Of a stretch of 64,000 bases of DNA, positions 16,613-25,414 are shown piece after piece. A program made the position numbers and the translations under genes. The notes under the pieces were generated by a model. That model did not search any database. It was not told the DNA's origin and saw only the letters and a list, made by a program, of their open reading frames with translations. This DNA comes from Rhodospirillum sp. Its GTDB lineage: Bacteria > Pseudomonadota > Alphaproteobacteria > Dongiales > Dongiaceae. Location of the stretch: assembly GCA_013822765.1 (NCBI GenBank), contig PNKY01000002.1:1-64000 (forward strand), read 5' to 3'. The first letter of the stretch is position 1. Each line of letters starts with the position of its first letter.

Positions 16613-17215
16613 ATGTACAAGACTTCGCTTCTGTTCGGAGTTGCCGCCGCAGCTCTGTCGTTTGCTCTGTCCACCACTTCCTTCGCCGACGATGCCGCCG
16701 AGATCAAGGCCAAGGCCGAGGACTACACCAAGAGCCAGGTGGCGCAGTGGGTCGCCGACGCCGACGTCGTCGCCGCTCTGTCCGCTGCCAATGCATCGAA
16801 CGCCGCCTTTGACCAGGGCAAGATCGACGCGCTCGACAAGCAGTGGCGCGCCGAAGTCGGCGCCGCCGCGCATCCGCTGATCGACCAGGTGATGGCGAGC
16901 TCCGCGTCGACCAAGGCCAAGAGCTGGTGCTCCGGTGCCGGCGGCGTGGTGACTGAAGTCATCATCATGGACAACAAGGGCCTCAACGTCGGCATCTGCG
17001 ACGCGACCAGCGACTACTGGCAGGGCGACGAGCCGAAGTACCAGAACACCTTCCCGAAAGGCGCCAATACCGTCTTCGTCGACGAAGTCGAGCAGGACAG
17101 CTCCACCCAGAAGTTCCAGGTGCAGTCCAGCATGACCGTGGTGGATCCCGCCAGCGGCCAGCCGATCGGCGTCGTCACTGTCGGCCTCGATGCCGAAGGC
17201 CTGATGATGCAGTAA
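16613..17215 (+). CDS. Secreted PDC/dCACHE-like periplasmic protein
   Basis: A 200-aa protein with a clear Sec signal (residues 1-25, ending TTSFA). The mature part has a long N-terminal helix (DDAAEIKAKAEDYTKSQVAQW), then a mixed alpha/beta PDC-like sensor fold: VVTEVIIMDNKGLNVGICDATSDYWQGD and a final strand GVVTVGLDAEGL. It has no transmembrane anchor or output domain, so it may be a soluble ligand-binding partner. It lies immediately upstream of a chemoreceptor gene but is separated from it by a strong terminator. The family assignment is by fold pattern only. Confidence 0.65.
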   Translation: MYKTSLLFGVAAAALSFALSTTSFADDAAEIKAKAEDYTKSQVAQWVADADVVAALSAANASNAAFDQGKIDALDKQWRAEVGAAAHPLIDQVMASSASTKAKSWCSGAGGVVTEVIIMDNKGLNVGICDATSDYWQGDEPKYQNTFPKGANTVFVDEVEQDSSTQKFQVQSSMTVVDPASGQPIGVVTVGLDAEGLMMQ

Positions 17216-17226
17216 CGCCGGCAGTG

Positions 17227-17257
17227 ATCGAGGACGGGCCCTGAGCCCGTCCTCGAT
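17227..17257 (+). terminator. Hairpin terminator after the secreted PDC-like gene
   Basis: A 13-bp perfect stem (17227-17239 with 17245-17257) closes a CCTGA loop 12 nt after the stop codon. The following sequence TCTGCTGTACGCTTTT has only a weak U-rich run. It separates the PDC-like gene from the chemoreceptor gene. Confidence 0.8.
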
Positions 17258-17292
17258 TCTGCTGTACGCTTTTGATTGCAAGGTTCGCGCGT

Positions 17293-18948
17293 ATGACCAA
17301 CGACGCCAAGAAGCGGTTCTGGACCATCGGACGCAAGATCGCCTTGACGGTCTTCGTCGGCCTCGGCCTCGGCTTTGCCGCGGTGCTGGCCTATCAGTCG
17401 GTATCCCAGCGTGACCTGGTGCTAGAGACGGTCGACAACAACCGCCTGGCGATCGCCGACATGATCGCGGCGCAGGCGGTCGGCGGCGTCAAGTTCAAGA
17501 AGGGCGAGGCGATCGCCAAGGTTTACACCCGCTATCTCGAATCCAATGCGTCCGCGCTCAGCGCAATCGCGGTCTATGGCATCGACGATGCGGTGCTGTC
17601 GTCCGGCGCCCATGCCAACGCGGCGCCGGTCGACCTCAACGCCCTGATGCCCGAGGCCAAGCCGACGGTGGAAGAAGGCAAGGTCTTCATCCGCAAGAGC
17701 GCCGGGCAGTTCATCGCTTTCGTTCCGATCATGGATGGCGCCGGCGACCAGGCGCGCCGCGTCGGCACCCTGGCGCTAGCCTGGACCAACGACGCGCTGA
17801 TCTCGGAGATCGGCGAGCATCTGTGGATCGGCATCGGCATCTCCGCGGCAATCGCCGGCGCGCTGATCGCCGGCTTGCTGGCGGCAATCTGGCACATCGT
17901 CAGCCGGCCGCTGGCGGCGATGGCGGGCACGATCGCCAAGCTGGCTGACGGCCAGCTCGATGTCGCGATTCCGGCGCAGGACCGCCGCGACGAGATCGGC
18001 ACCCTCGGCCGCGCGGTGGCTTCGTTCCAGAGCCAGCTGCACGAGGTCGAGCAGCTGCGCCACCAGCGCGAGGCGGCGGACAGGGCGGCGGCCAATGAAC
18101 GCCGGCAAGCGCTGCATAACCTTGCTGCCACCTTCACCGCCAGCGTCGCCGGCATCGTCGACGTGGTGCTGACATCCGCCAAGACTGTTCAAACCAACGC
18201 GCAGACCCTGAAGTCCGCCACCATGAGCTCGCGCTCGGAAGTTGACACCGCGGCCAGTGCCACCGACGATTCCAACAGCAGCGTCTCGCTGGTCGCCACC
18301 GCGGCCGAGGAGCTGACCGCCTCGATCAACGAGATCGACCGTCAGATGCGCGAGAGCACGGCCGCGTCGGAGCAGGCCTTCAGCCAGGTCGGCAGCGCGA
18401 CCGAGACCATCAACGGCCTCGCCCGCGCGGCTGAAGGCATTGGCGGCATCGTCGAGTTGATCAACCAGATCGCCAGCCAGACCAACCTGCTGGCGCTCAA
18501 CGCCACCATCGAGGCGGCGCGCGCCGGCGAAGCCGGCAAGGGCTTCGCGGTGGTCGCCAACGAAGTGAAGAGCTTGGCCAGCCAGACCGCGCGCGCGACC
18601 GAGGAAATCACCGGCCAGATCGCCTCGATGCAGGGCATTGCCTCGACCGCGGTCGGCGCAGTCAGCGGCATCAAGGCGTCGATCGCCAAGATCAACGACA
18701 TCGCCGGCCAGATCGCACACTCGATCCGCGAGCAGGCGAGCGCGACCCAGGAAATCTCCACCAACGCCCAGCGCGCCGCCGAGCGCACCGGCAACGTCAA
18801 CCAGAGCATCCGCGTCGTCACCGAGACGGTCGAGGAGACCGGCCGCGCCGCCGGCTTGCTGCTGGATGAATCCAACAACCTCGCGACCAAGGCGACCGAG
18901 CTGCAGCATCAAGCGGATGCATTCGTGCGCCAGGTGGAAGCGGGCTGA
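17293..18948 (+). CDS. Methyl-accepting chemotaxis protein
   Basis: A 551-aa transmembrane chemoreceptor. TM1 lies at about residues 13-35, followed by a 140-residue periplasmic sensor of PDC/CACHE-like pattern, TM2 at about 178-203, a HAMP domain, then the coiled-coil signalling domain. The hairpin tip carries the invariant [18 protein letters not shown] stretch that binds CheA and CheW. No C-terminal NWETF-type CheR tether is present. ATG 17293 is preferred over an in-frame TTG at 17272 because AAGG lies at a proper distance. No che genes are in the window. Confidence 0.92.
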   Translation: MTNDAKKRFWTIGRKIALTVFVGLGLGFAAVLAYQSVSQRDLVLETVDNNRLAIADMIAAQAVGGVKFKKGEAIAKVYTRYLESNASALSAIAVYGIDDAVLSSGAHANAAPVDLNALMPEAKPTVEEGKVFIRKSAGQFIAFVPIMDGAGDQARRVGTLALAWTNDALISEIGEHLWIGIGISAAIAGALIAGLLAAIWHIVSRPLAAMAGTIAKLADGQLDVAIPAQDRRDEIGTLGRAVASFQSQLHEVEQLRHQREAADRAAANERRQALHNLAATFTASVAGIVDVVLTSAKTVQTNAQTLKSATMSSRSEVDTAASATDDSNSSVSLVATAAEELTASINEIDRQMRESTAASEQAFSQVGSATETINGLARAAEGIGGIVELINQIASQTNLLALNATIEAARAGEAGKGFAVVANEVKSLASQTARATEEITGQIASMQGIASTAVGAVSGIKASIAKINDIAGQIAHSIREQASATQEISTNAQRAAERTGNVNQSIRVVTETVEETGRAAGLLLDESNNLATKATELQHQADAFVRQVEAG

Positions 18949-18960
18949 GCGGAATTCGGA

Positions 18961-19530
18961 TCAGGCGGCGGCTTGCTGCGGATCGACGTAAATCACCAGG
19001 AAGACCTGATCGACCGGGCCGCCTAGGCGCGAGCGCACGGGAAGCAACAGGCGCGTGATGAACTCCACCTCGTTCTGGAACACGCGCATGGTGTGGACCA
19101 TGGGCTTGTGCGTATGCGCGATCTCGCGCATGAAGTCGGCGATATGGCAGCCATACTTGGCGTCGACGTCGCTGGCGCGCTTGCCGGTCCAATCCTCGCC
19201 CGTGATGGCGACGATCGACGTGCCTTCGAGCCGGATGCGGAAATCGTCTCCGTCATCGACCGCTTCGTAGATGCTGATGTGGCCGAGCCACGGCCGCAAC
19301 GTGAAGGCATCGAGCCGCTCGCGGCTCGGCACGGTGTCGCCGCCGGCAGTGTCGGACCAGAATTTCAGCAGGCTGTAGAGTGACGGCGAAGCCGAGGCCG
19401 GCAGCGCATCCAGTTCCTGTTCAAGGACCGGGCGCTGCAACAGCGGCGGATTGAAGCCCATCATATGCGTCTTAAAGACCATTGAATCCTCGAGACGCTG
19501 CACTCCCGTCAAACGCATCGTGTCATTCAT
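18961..19530 (-). CDS. PAS_5-family sensory protein (second copy)
   Basis: About 189 aa. After a variable N-terminal region comes the PAS_5 core: LLKFWSDTAGGDTVPSRERLD, then LGHISIYEAVDDGDDFRIRLEGT and a C-terminal strand reporting on MVHTMRVFQNEVEFITRLLLPV. It resembles the protein at 16000-16461 in layout. It is convergent with the chemoreceptor gene, with a 12-bp gap. ATG 19530 is chosen over an in-frame TTG at 19545. Another ATG at 19518 is possible. Confidence 0.72.
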   Translation of the reverse strand: MNDTMRLTGVQRLEDSMVFKTHMMGFNPPLLQRPVLEQELDALPASASPSLYSLLKFWSDTAGGDTVPSRERLDAFTLRPWLGHISIYEAVDDGDDFRIRLEGTSIVAITGEDWTGKRASDVDAKYGCHIADFMREIAHTHKPMVHTMRVFQNEVEFITRLLLPVRSRLGGPVDQVFLVIYVDPQQAAA

Positions 19531-19622
19531 TGTAACGGGGAGCAATACGGATAGGTTCCTTCACCTATCGTACCCGTATCCAATCGAACTCAAGGTTGAG
19601 TAGTGCGGCCGACGCCTAACCC

Positions 19623-20486
19623 CTACTGGTTGAGGCCGAGCGCATAGACCCTTCGGCGCAGCTCGCGCATGGCGAGGGCGGCGGACGGGATTGCAGCCAT
19701 CTCCGACCAGGCGATCGGACGCCCAACACGCACCTGCAGGGGCTTGCCGCGCCGCTTGTTGAGTTCGCCCACCAGCAGCGCGATGCGCCACGCCATGCTG
19801 ACCCGGCTGGCGGCATGGAACATCGGGCCGTTCTGACCGACGAAATAGAGCGGCAGCACCGTGGCCTCGGCCGAGCGGATCAGGCGATAGGCGAAATTCT
19901 TCCACGGCAGGTCGTTGGCGCGGGCGAACTGCTTGAGCGGCAGCTTGAGCGGCGCAGTCGAGACACCGCCAGCGGGGAAGATCACGATGGTCTCGCCGGC
20001 GTGCAGCGCATCGAGCGCGCGGCGCCGCGCCTCGATGTTGTTGCGCACCGCGTCTTCGGTCTCGTTGAAATCGATCGGCAGGAAATAGGGGATCAGCTCC
20101 GGCACCCGCATGAGTTGGCTGTGCGCCAGGATCTTGAACGGCCGGCCGAGCTTCTCCGCCAAGGCGCAGATCGCGATGCCGTCCAGCAGGCCATAGGGAT
20201 GGTTGGCGATCACGACCAGGCGCTCGTCGCGTCGCACCGGAGGGGGCCATGCTTCGCCACCCATCTGCAGCGACACGCCGAGCCAGTAGAGCGCGCTCGA
20301 CCACAGCGACATGCCGCTGAGCGGCCATTGCGCGCGCCAATGCTCATAGAGCTTCACCAGCGTCGAGCGTCCGCCGATCACCTCGATCAGATTGATGAGG
20401 GTGCGCTCCAGGATCGGCGCGGTAGGATCGGCATAGGTGAGGGGGTTCATGGTGCGGGCGAGTATGCCTAGCCTCATGCCAGCCAT
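19623..20486 (-). CDS. Lysophospholipid acyltransferase-like protein (putative hemolysin type)
   Basis: A 287-aa PlsC-superfamily acyltransferase. It has the NHPYGLLDG block near residue 93, which in the hemolysin/OlsB-like branch replaces the classical NHxxxxD, and the FPAGGVS block near residue 170 that corresponds to the FPEG acceptor motif. Hydrophobic segments at both sides suggest membrane association. It probably acylates a lipid; the acceptor cannot be read from the sequence. It is divergent from the methyltransferase pair at 20589, with about 100 bp between. Confidence 0.75.
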   Translation of the reverse strand: MAGMRLGILARTMNPLTYADPTAPILERTLINLIEVIGGRSTLVKLYEHWRAQWPLSGMSLWSSALYWLGVSLQMGGEAWPPPVRRDERLVVIANHPYGLLDGIAICALAEKLGRPFKILAHSQLMRVPELIPYFLPIDFNETEDAVRNNIEARRRALDALHAGETIVIFPAGGVSTAPLKLPLKQFARANDLPWKNFAYRLIRSAEATVLPLYFVGQNGPMFHAASRVSMAWRIALLVGELNKRRGKPLQVRVGRPIAWSEMAAIPSAALAMRELRRRVYALGLNQ

Positions 20487-20588
20487 GGCGCCCCGGATTG
20501 ATCAGCGAGTCGGAAGACCCATATCATCCTCACAGTCTACAGTCGGCCCGTGACGGATTGGTGACGGTCCCTACACAAAGGAGTTTCG

Positions 20589-21248
20589 ATGGCACAGCGT
20601 CTGAGTTCGGCCGAAATGGTCACCCGCTTCATCGACGAGCGGATGTCGCGGGAAATGCCGGCGCAGCAGGCCCTGCGCGCGGAAACGCGCAAGCTGCCCG
20701 GTTCCGGCATGATGAGCCGGCCCGAGGCCGATGCCCTGCTGCAGCTACTGATCAAGCTGACCGGCGCCAAGCGCGTGATCGAGGTCGGCACCTTCACCGG
20801 CTCGGGCTCGCTGGCCATGGCGCTCGTGCTGCCGGAGGAGGGGCGGATCGTCGCCTGCGATGTGAGCGCGGAGTGGACCGCGGTCGGCCGCAAGCACTGG
20901 CAGCAGGCAGGCGTCGCACACAAGATCGACCTGCGCCTCGCTCCCGCAGGCGAGACGATCGCGGCGCTGCTGAAGGATGGTGCGGCCGGGACATACGACA
21001 TGGCGTTCGTCGATGCCGACAAGACCGGCTACGACGCCTATTACGAAGGCTGCCTGAAGCTGCTACGGCAAGGCGGGCTGATGGTGCTGGACAACATGCT
21101 GTGGAGCGGCGACGTCGCCGATCCGGACAAGCACGACAAGGATACCGACGCCCTGCGCGCGCTCAACCTCAAGATCAAGGACGATGACCGCGTGGATTTC
21201 TGCCTGCTGTCGGCAGACGACGGCATCCTGCTGGCGCGCAAGCGCTGA
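20589..21248 (+). CDS. O-methyltransferase, family 3 (caffeoyl-CoA OMT-like)
   Basis: A 219-aa SAM-dependent O-methyltransferase. SAM motif I reads VIEVGTFTGSGSLAMAL near residues 61-77. The metal/acceptor motif YDMAFVDADKTGYDAYYE is near residue 137, and LMVLDNMLWSGDVAD follows, all hallmarks of the caffeoyl-CoA/catechol OMT group. The substrate is unknown. AAAGGAG lies 7 nt before the ATG. A second methyltransferase begins 15 nt later in the same direction, so they form an operon. Confidence 0.88.
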   Translation: MAQRLSSAEMVTRFIDERMSREMPAQQALRAETRKLPGSGMMSRPEADALLQLLIKLTGAKRVIEVGTFTGSGSLAMALVLPEEGRIVACDVSAEWTAVGRKHWQQAGVAHKIDLRLAPAGETIAALLKDGAAGTYDMAFVDADKTGYDAYYEGCLKLLRQGGLMVLDNMLWSGDVADPDKHDKDTDALRALNLKIKDDDRVDFCLLSADDGILLARKR

Positions 21249-21263
21249 CACGAGGAGGCGCAG

Positions 21264-22091
21264 ATGGATACGGAGCGACAGGTCGCCGGCTACTACACCC
21301 ACGGGTCATTGCAGCAGGCGATCTTCGATGCGTTGAGATCGATGGGCAAGGATCCCGACCATTTGACGACGACGGATATCATGGCCGCCGACGAGTTCCA
21401 TCTCGGCTGGCGCCCGGCGACCGCCGCGCTGGCGGATGATCTCGACCTCCAAGCGGGCATGAGGGTGCTGGACGTCGGCTCCGGCATCGGCGGTCCGGCC
21501 CGCTTCTTTGCGGAAGCGCGGGGCTGCCACGTCACCGGCATCGACCTGACGGATGAATTCGTCCAGGTCGCGACCGAGCTGACCCGGCGTTGCGGGCTGT
21601 CCAAACTGGCGTCATTCCGCCAAGGCAGCGCGCTCGACTTGCCGTTCGACAGCGGCAGCTTCAATGCCGCGACCCTGATCCATGTCGGCATGAACATCGC
21701 AGACAAGGCACGGCTGTTCGATAACGTGCGGCGGGTGTTGAAGTCCGGCGCGTTGTTCTGTGTCTACGATGTGATGCGGGCGGACGAGGGCGACTTGCCC
21801 TATCCCATGCCGTGGGCTGAGACCGCCGAGACCAGCTTCGTCGAGACGCCGGCAACCTATCGCCGGCTGCTCGGCAAAGCCGGCTTCAAGATCGAGCGCG
21901 AGGAGAATCGGCGCGCATTCGTGCTCAAGCTGGCGCGTGAGATGCGCGAGACGGCGGCCGCCCGTGGCGCGCCGCCGCTCGGCATCCACGTGCTGATGGG
22001 GCCCGTTTGGCATGAGCGCCTCGCCAACGTCATGGCGACGCTGGAACGCGGCACCATCGCGCCGGTCGAGATGATCGCGCGGGCGAGCTAG
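21264..22091 (+). CDS. Class I SAM-dependent methyltransferase (UbiE/GSMT-like)
   Basis: A 275-aa methyltransferase. Motif I is VLDVGSGIGGPARFFAE near residues 68-84, followed by VTGIDLTDEFVQVA, and post-motif VGMNIADKARLFDNVRRVLK. The pattern is closest to small-molecule methyltransferases such as sarcosine/glycine or tocopherol-type enzymes. AGGAGG lies directly upstream of the ATG. Its TAG stop and the stop of the opposing sensor gene share the same four bases CTAG (22088-22091). Confidence 0.85.
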   Translation: MDTERQVAGYYTHGSLQQAIFDALRSMGKDPDHLTTTDIMAADEFHLGWRPATAALADDLDLQAGMRVLDVGSGIGGPARFFAEARGCHVTGIDLTDEFVQVATELTRRCGLSKLASFRQGSALDLPFDSGSFNAATLIHVGMNIADKARLFDNVRRVLKSGALFCVYDVMRADEGDLPYPMPWAETAETSFVETPATYRRLLGKAGFKIEREENRRAFVLKLAREMRETAAARGAPPLGIHVLMGPVWHERLANVMATLERGTIAPVEMIARAS

Positions 22092-23662
22092 TCCTTATCC
22101 GACTTGCGCCGTTGCGGGAGGATGGCGACCAGCATGGCGCCTTTGTTCTCGGCGAGGTCGATTTCGGCGACGCCGTCCAGCACCTTCGCGGCGGACCGCA
22201 GGGCGCCCCAGGCGATGGTGAGCGGGCGCTGCGCCGATTTGCGGTCGGTCGGCTCGCGGGCGGCTGTCAGGATCTCGGCCGCGGGCTGGCCGCAGCCGCT
22301 GGTCTGGATGGTGAGCAGCAGGCGATCGTCGGAGCCGCATTGTGCGCGCAGCACAATCCCTCCGCCATGCTCCACGCAGCCCAGCGCGAAATCCAGCTGT
22401 GCCTCGATCAGCTTGCCGAGCAGCCGGCGCGGCAGGTGCACCAGGGCGGCGCTGGATTCGATCTCGGTCTCGATCGCGATGCGGCGACGCTCGGCGTTGG
22501 GCTGGCGCTTGGCGAGGATCTCCATCACCAGTTCGCGCAGCGCGGTCTCGGCGTTGCTGTCCTTGCGCCGTTCCTTGTCCGGATGAGCGGCGCCGTCGAG
22601 CAGCGCGCGCGCCTGGTCGATGCCGCTGACCGCTTCCGACAGATAGCTCTTGTAGATGGCGACGCCGACCGGGCCGAACACCTCGTCGGTCATCATGTTG
22701 ATGTTGCGTCCGATGAGGTCGAGCCGCGTGGTCACTTCCTTGGCCAGCTCGTGCAGCAGCTCGGCATTGGCGCGCAGGCCGTTGGGGCCTTCGCCCTGCA
22801 CCGCGTTGTGAACCGGAACCGCCGGCGCGCCCTGTTGCTTGGTGACCCAATCGACCTCGCGCAGCACGCAGGCGATGAGGTTGCGGCCGAAGCGCTTGTA
22901 GGGATTGCACAGGATCTCGATCGGCCGGCTGAACCCGCCGGGCAGGCGCAGGATCGCCATCGACGGCCCGCGCAGATCTTCCAGAGTTTCCGGCGTCCAG
23001 GTATTGCCGCGGCCGTCGTCCACCGCGCGCGACACCAAGGCGGAGAATGGGGTGCCGATCAGCGCGCCGCCGCTAAGCCCGAACATGCGTTCCGCGCCGG
23101 CGTTGGCAAGATCGATGGCGCCGTCCTGGCGCAGCGCGACCACCGCTTCTGGCAGCGCGTCGAGCAGGGCGCGCCCATGGTCGTCGGTCTCGTCGCTGGC
23201 GGTCGCCATCCAGTATTGCAGGGAATCGTCGCGCAGCTTGCGGCGCTCGAGGCAGGCGGAGAAGCAGAGCCGCGCCACCGAGCGGTCCAACGGCTCGCGC
23301 AGGACATCGTCGATGCCGATCTCGATGGCCTTCTGGGTCGGCGTGCTCTCGACGTCGGCGCTGATCGCAACGCACACGATGCTGGACAGCAGCGGATCGC
23401 TCCGCAGGCGCTCGATCGCGGCCAGGTGCGCCATGCCGTCGCGCACAAGATCCACGATCATGAGGTCGAAGCCGCCGCTGCGCAGGACGGCGATGGCCTT
23501 GTCGCCGCTGTCGACGCGCTCGGCCGGCGACCGGCCCAGCGCCGCCAGGGCGCTGTCGATCGCGGCGAAATCATCCTGGCGAACGGTAAGCAGCAGCGCC
23601 CGCCGAACCGCGGTCGCAGCCTCATTCAGTTCGCCCGGAAATGGGCCTGACAGCGAGTTCAT
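22088..23662 (-). CDS. REC-PAS-pseudo-histidine-kinase
   Basis: A 524-aa cytosolic protein with three parts. Residues about 21-140 look like a receiver domain with a possible phospho-acceptor D71 (FDLMIVD), but the conserved Lys of the T-K-P segment is Glu (REP). Residues about 160-270 are a PAS domain. Residues about 295-517 align with PdhS/DivL-type kinase cores through EVFGPVGVAIYKSYL. The H-box histidine position is Lys308, the N-box Asn position is Phe, and the G1-box Asp is lost (QTSGCGQP). A catalytically dead scaffold or sensor is the best reading. It is transcribed alone from a region with a short inverted repeat. Confidence 0.75.
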   Translation of the reverse strand: MNSLSGPFPGELNEAATAVRRALLLTVRQDDFAAIDSALAALGRSPAERVDSGDKAIAVLRSGGFDLMIVDLVRDGMAHLAAIERLRSDPLLSSIVCVAISADVESTPTQKAIEIGIDDVLREPLDRSVARLCFSACLERRKLRDDSLQYWMATASDETDDHGRALLDALPEAVVALRQDGAIDLANAGAERMFGLSGGALIGTPFSALVSRAVDDGRGNTWTPETLEDLRGPSMAILRLPGGFSRPIEILCNPYKRFGRNLIACVLREVDWVTKQQGAPAVPVHNAVQGEGPNGLRANAELLHELAKEVTTRLDLIGRNINMMTDEVFGPVGVAIYKSYLSEAVSGIDQARALLDGAAHPDKERRKDSNAETALRELVMEILAKRQPNAERRRIAIETEIESSAALVHLPRRLLGKLIEAQLDFALGCVEHGGGIVLRAQCGSDDRLLLTIQTSGCGQPAAEILTAAREPTDRKSAQRPLTIAWGALRSAAKVLDGVAEIDLAENKGAMLVAILPQRRKSDKD

Positions 23663-23741
23663 GGGGCTTCTGACGCCACCGTTTTTGTATCGTTTTAACC
23701 TGCGGGAAAGGTCTTAAAATTGGGTTAGTTTTTGAGGCAAA

Positions 23742-23756
23742 GTCAGTGCAACTGAC
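23742..23756. promoter_or_regulatory. Inverted repeat upstream of the pseudokinase gene
   Basis: GTCAGT-GCA-ACTGAC is a perfect 6-bp dyad about 80 bp upstream of the start of the pseudokinase gene, in a 198-bp gap (23663-23860) that otherwise holds no gene. It is a candidate operator. No regulator is known. Confidence 0.3.
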
Positions 23757-23860
23757 CTGCCAAGGCGGCTTCGGCCCGCGTCACGGTGGCGCAGTATTTT
23801 CACGCCATATCAATAGGCTGGGACGGCGCTACAGCAGCGCGTCGATGCTCGCACGCCCGG

Positions 23861-24547
23861 TCAGGGAGCCCGCTCGATGATGGCAAGCTGATAGAACCCG
23901 GCGAGGGCGTATTCATGGTGCACCGAGATGGCGCGCGAGGATGCGTGCCGGTGCAGCTCCTGCGGCAACTCGAGGCAGGGCGGGGCGTCTTGGCGCGACA
24001 GTGTCTCGATGCAGGCCTCCGCCAGCCAATCCGGCAGGCCACCGAAATTGCCGAAGTCGACGATCGCCAGGATGCCGCCCAACTCCACCGCGTCGATTGC
24101 AATGGCGAGGGCGCGACGCCAGTCCGGCATCATCGACAGGCTGTAGGACATGAGGACGCGCTGGGATTTGCCTGCGATCGGCTGGGTGGCCGCGTCGCCT
24201 TGCTGCAGGCTGACGCGATTGTCGAGCCGCGCCCGCACAAGGTTGGCGCGTGCGGATTTCAGCATCTCGCCCGAGATATCGGTACCGGTCAGGCGCAGCG
24301 CCGGGTACGCCTCGGCCATGAGCTTTAAGTTTCGTCCGGTGCCACATCCGATTTCCAGGACCGAGTGCGCTTCGCCAAGGCGCAGCGCTGCAATCGCCCG
24401 TTCGCGGCCGAACAGGATGAATTTGCGCGACAGATCGAAGACGTGCCGCTGGTAGCGGTACCTTCGATCCATGCGCTCCTGGTGGCGGCTGTCGTCGAAC
24501 ATGAACGACGTCGTCGGCGGCATGAAATGGAGATCGTCGTGAATCAT
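23861..24547 (-). CDS. SAM-dependent methyltransferase, BtaB-like
   Basis: A 228-aa class I methyltransferase. SAM motif I is VLEIGCGTGRN (about residue 63), then LTGTDISGEML and MSYSLSMMPDW. The N-terminal MDRRYRYQRHVFDLSRKFILFGRERAI segment resembles BtaB, the N-methyltransferase of betaine lipid (DGTS) synthesis, and related phospholipid N-methyltransferases. No btaA is in the window, so the substrate stays open. ATG 24547 is fixed by GGAGG 7 nt upstream; a longer form would begin inside the gap. It lies 44 nt after a TetR gene and is probably co-transcribed with it. Confidence 0.75.
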   Translation of the reverse strand: MIHDDLHFMPPTTSFMFDDSRHQERMDRRYRYQRHVFDLSRKFILFGRERAIAALRLGEAHSVLEIGCGTGRNLKLMAEAYPALRLTGTDISGEMLKSARANLVRARLDNRVSLQQGDAATQPIAGKSQRVLMSYSLSMMPDWRRALAIAIDAVELGGILAIVDFGNFGGLPDWLAEACIETLSRQDAPPCLELPQELHRHASSRAISVHHEYALAGFYQLAIIERAP

Positions 24548-24591
24548 GCGATTGCTCCTCCGTCCCATTCGATGTCGTGCGTTTGCGGCGG

Positions 24592-25182
24592 CTACGCAGC
24601 GCGAAGGTGCTGTCGCGGTGCCCGCAGCAGCGCGGAGCAGGCGCTGGCGATCGCAGGGGCGAAATTGGACATCGTGCCGGTGAGGCTGCCGTAGATCAGC
24701 GAAAGGGCCGGCTGAATGATCGCGCCCAATACCATGGAGGCAGCGAGGGCGGGATTCTGTTCGGGAATCTCGCCCTGTTCAATGGCACGGGAAATGAGAC
24801 CCCGGAAGATTACGGCGGGGCTGGTGGGCGCGGTGCGGATGTTCGGCAGCGCGGCGTGCTGCACCAGCAACAGGAAGCGATAGAGTGTCGGCTCCTCGTC
24901 ATATAGCCGGCACATGAAGTCGATCATCGCGCGCAGCTTGGCATCGATGCCGCCGGCGGTTTCGGCCTGGATGCGATTCAGGTCGGCGCCGAAGCGGACG
25001 TAGTGGTCGCAGAAAAGGTCCCGGACCAGATCGTCCTTGGATTCGAAGTGACGGTAGATCGTGCCTTCGGCGATACCGGCCTTCTTGGCCAGGTCCCGGG
25101 TCGTGGTCTCGACCACGCCCTGCTCGACGAACAGTTCGAGCGCGGCAGTGCGGAGGCGGCGGCGTGTGGCATCGGCTGGCAC
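24592..25182 (-). CDS. TetR/AcrR-family transcriptional regulator
   Basis: A 196-aa TetR-type repressor. The N-terminal helix-turn-helix reads TTTRDLAKKAGIAEGTIYRHFESKDDL, and the rest is an all-helical ligand-binding domain. GTG 25182 is chosen because AGAGGAA lies just upstream. A GTG at 25221 would put the start inside the operator. The gene is followed by the BtaB-like methyltransferase and preceded by a perfect dyad over its own promoter, so autorepression is likely. Confidence 0.88.
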   Translation of the reverse strand: MPADATRRRLRTAALELFVEQGVVETTTRDLAKKAGIAEGTIYRHFESKDDLVRDLFCDHYVRFGADLNRIQAETAGGIDAKLRAMIDFMCRLYDEEPTLYRFLLLVQHAALPNIRTAPTSPAVIFRGLISRAIEQGEIPEQNPALAASMVLGAIIQPALSLIYGSLTGTMSNFAPAIASACSALLRAPRQHLRAA

Positions 25183-25201
25183 AGTCCATTCCTCTCTGAA
25201 C

Positions 25202-25250
25202 GTGAGTGAGCGATCACTCACAAACTAGGCAAAGCAACCTAAGGAGTCAA
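25202..25250 (-). promoter_or_regulatory. Promoter and TetR operator of the tetR-methyltransferase operon
   Basis: Reading on the minus strand, -35 TTGACT (25245-25250) and -10 TAGTTT (25222-25227) are 17 nt apart. Directly after the -10 lies a perfect dyad, GTGAGTGA-N4-TCACTCAC (25202-25221), covering the expected transcription start. The TGAGTGA half-site matches the type of operator bound by several TetR/AcrR regulators. The dyad touches the alternative GTG start at 25221, another reason to place the real start downstream. Confidence 0.75.
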
Positions 25251-25414
25251 GGGTTTCGCGACAGGTTCCTTAAGCCATTGTTCCAATAGTGTGTATTTGG
25301 CGCTGCTGGATTGCCGTCCTGCCGGCTCCCGTCTTTGTGAGAGCGAAAATGGTCGCCTTCCGGCCATCGCGGCAGGCAGGGCAGCAGGCACTGTCGGGAG
25401 GAAAGCGAGGGGGC

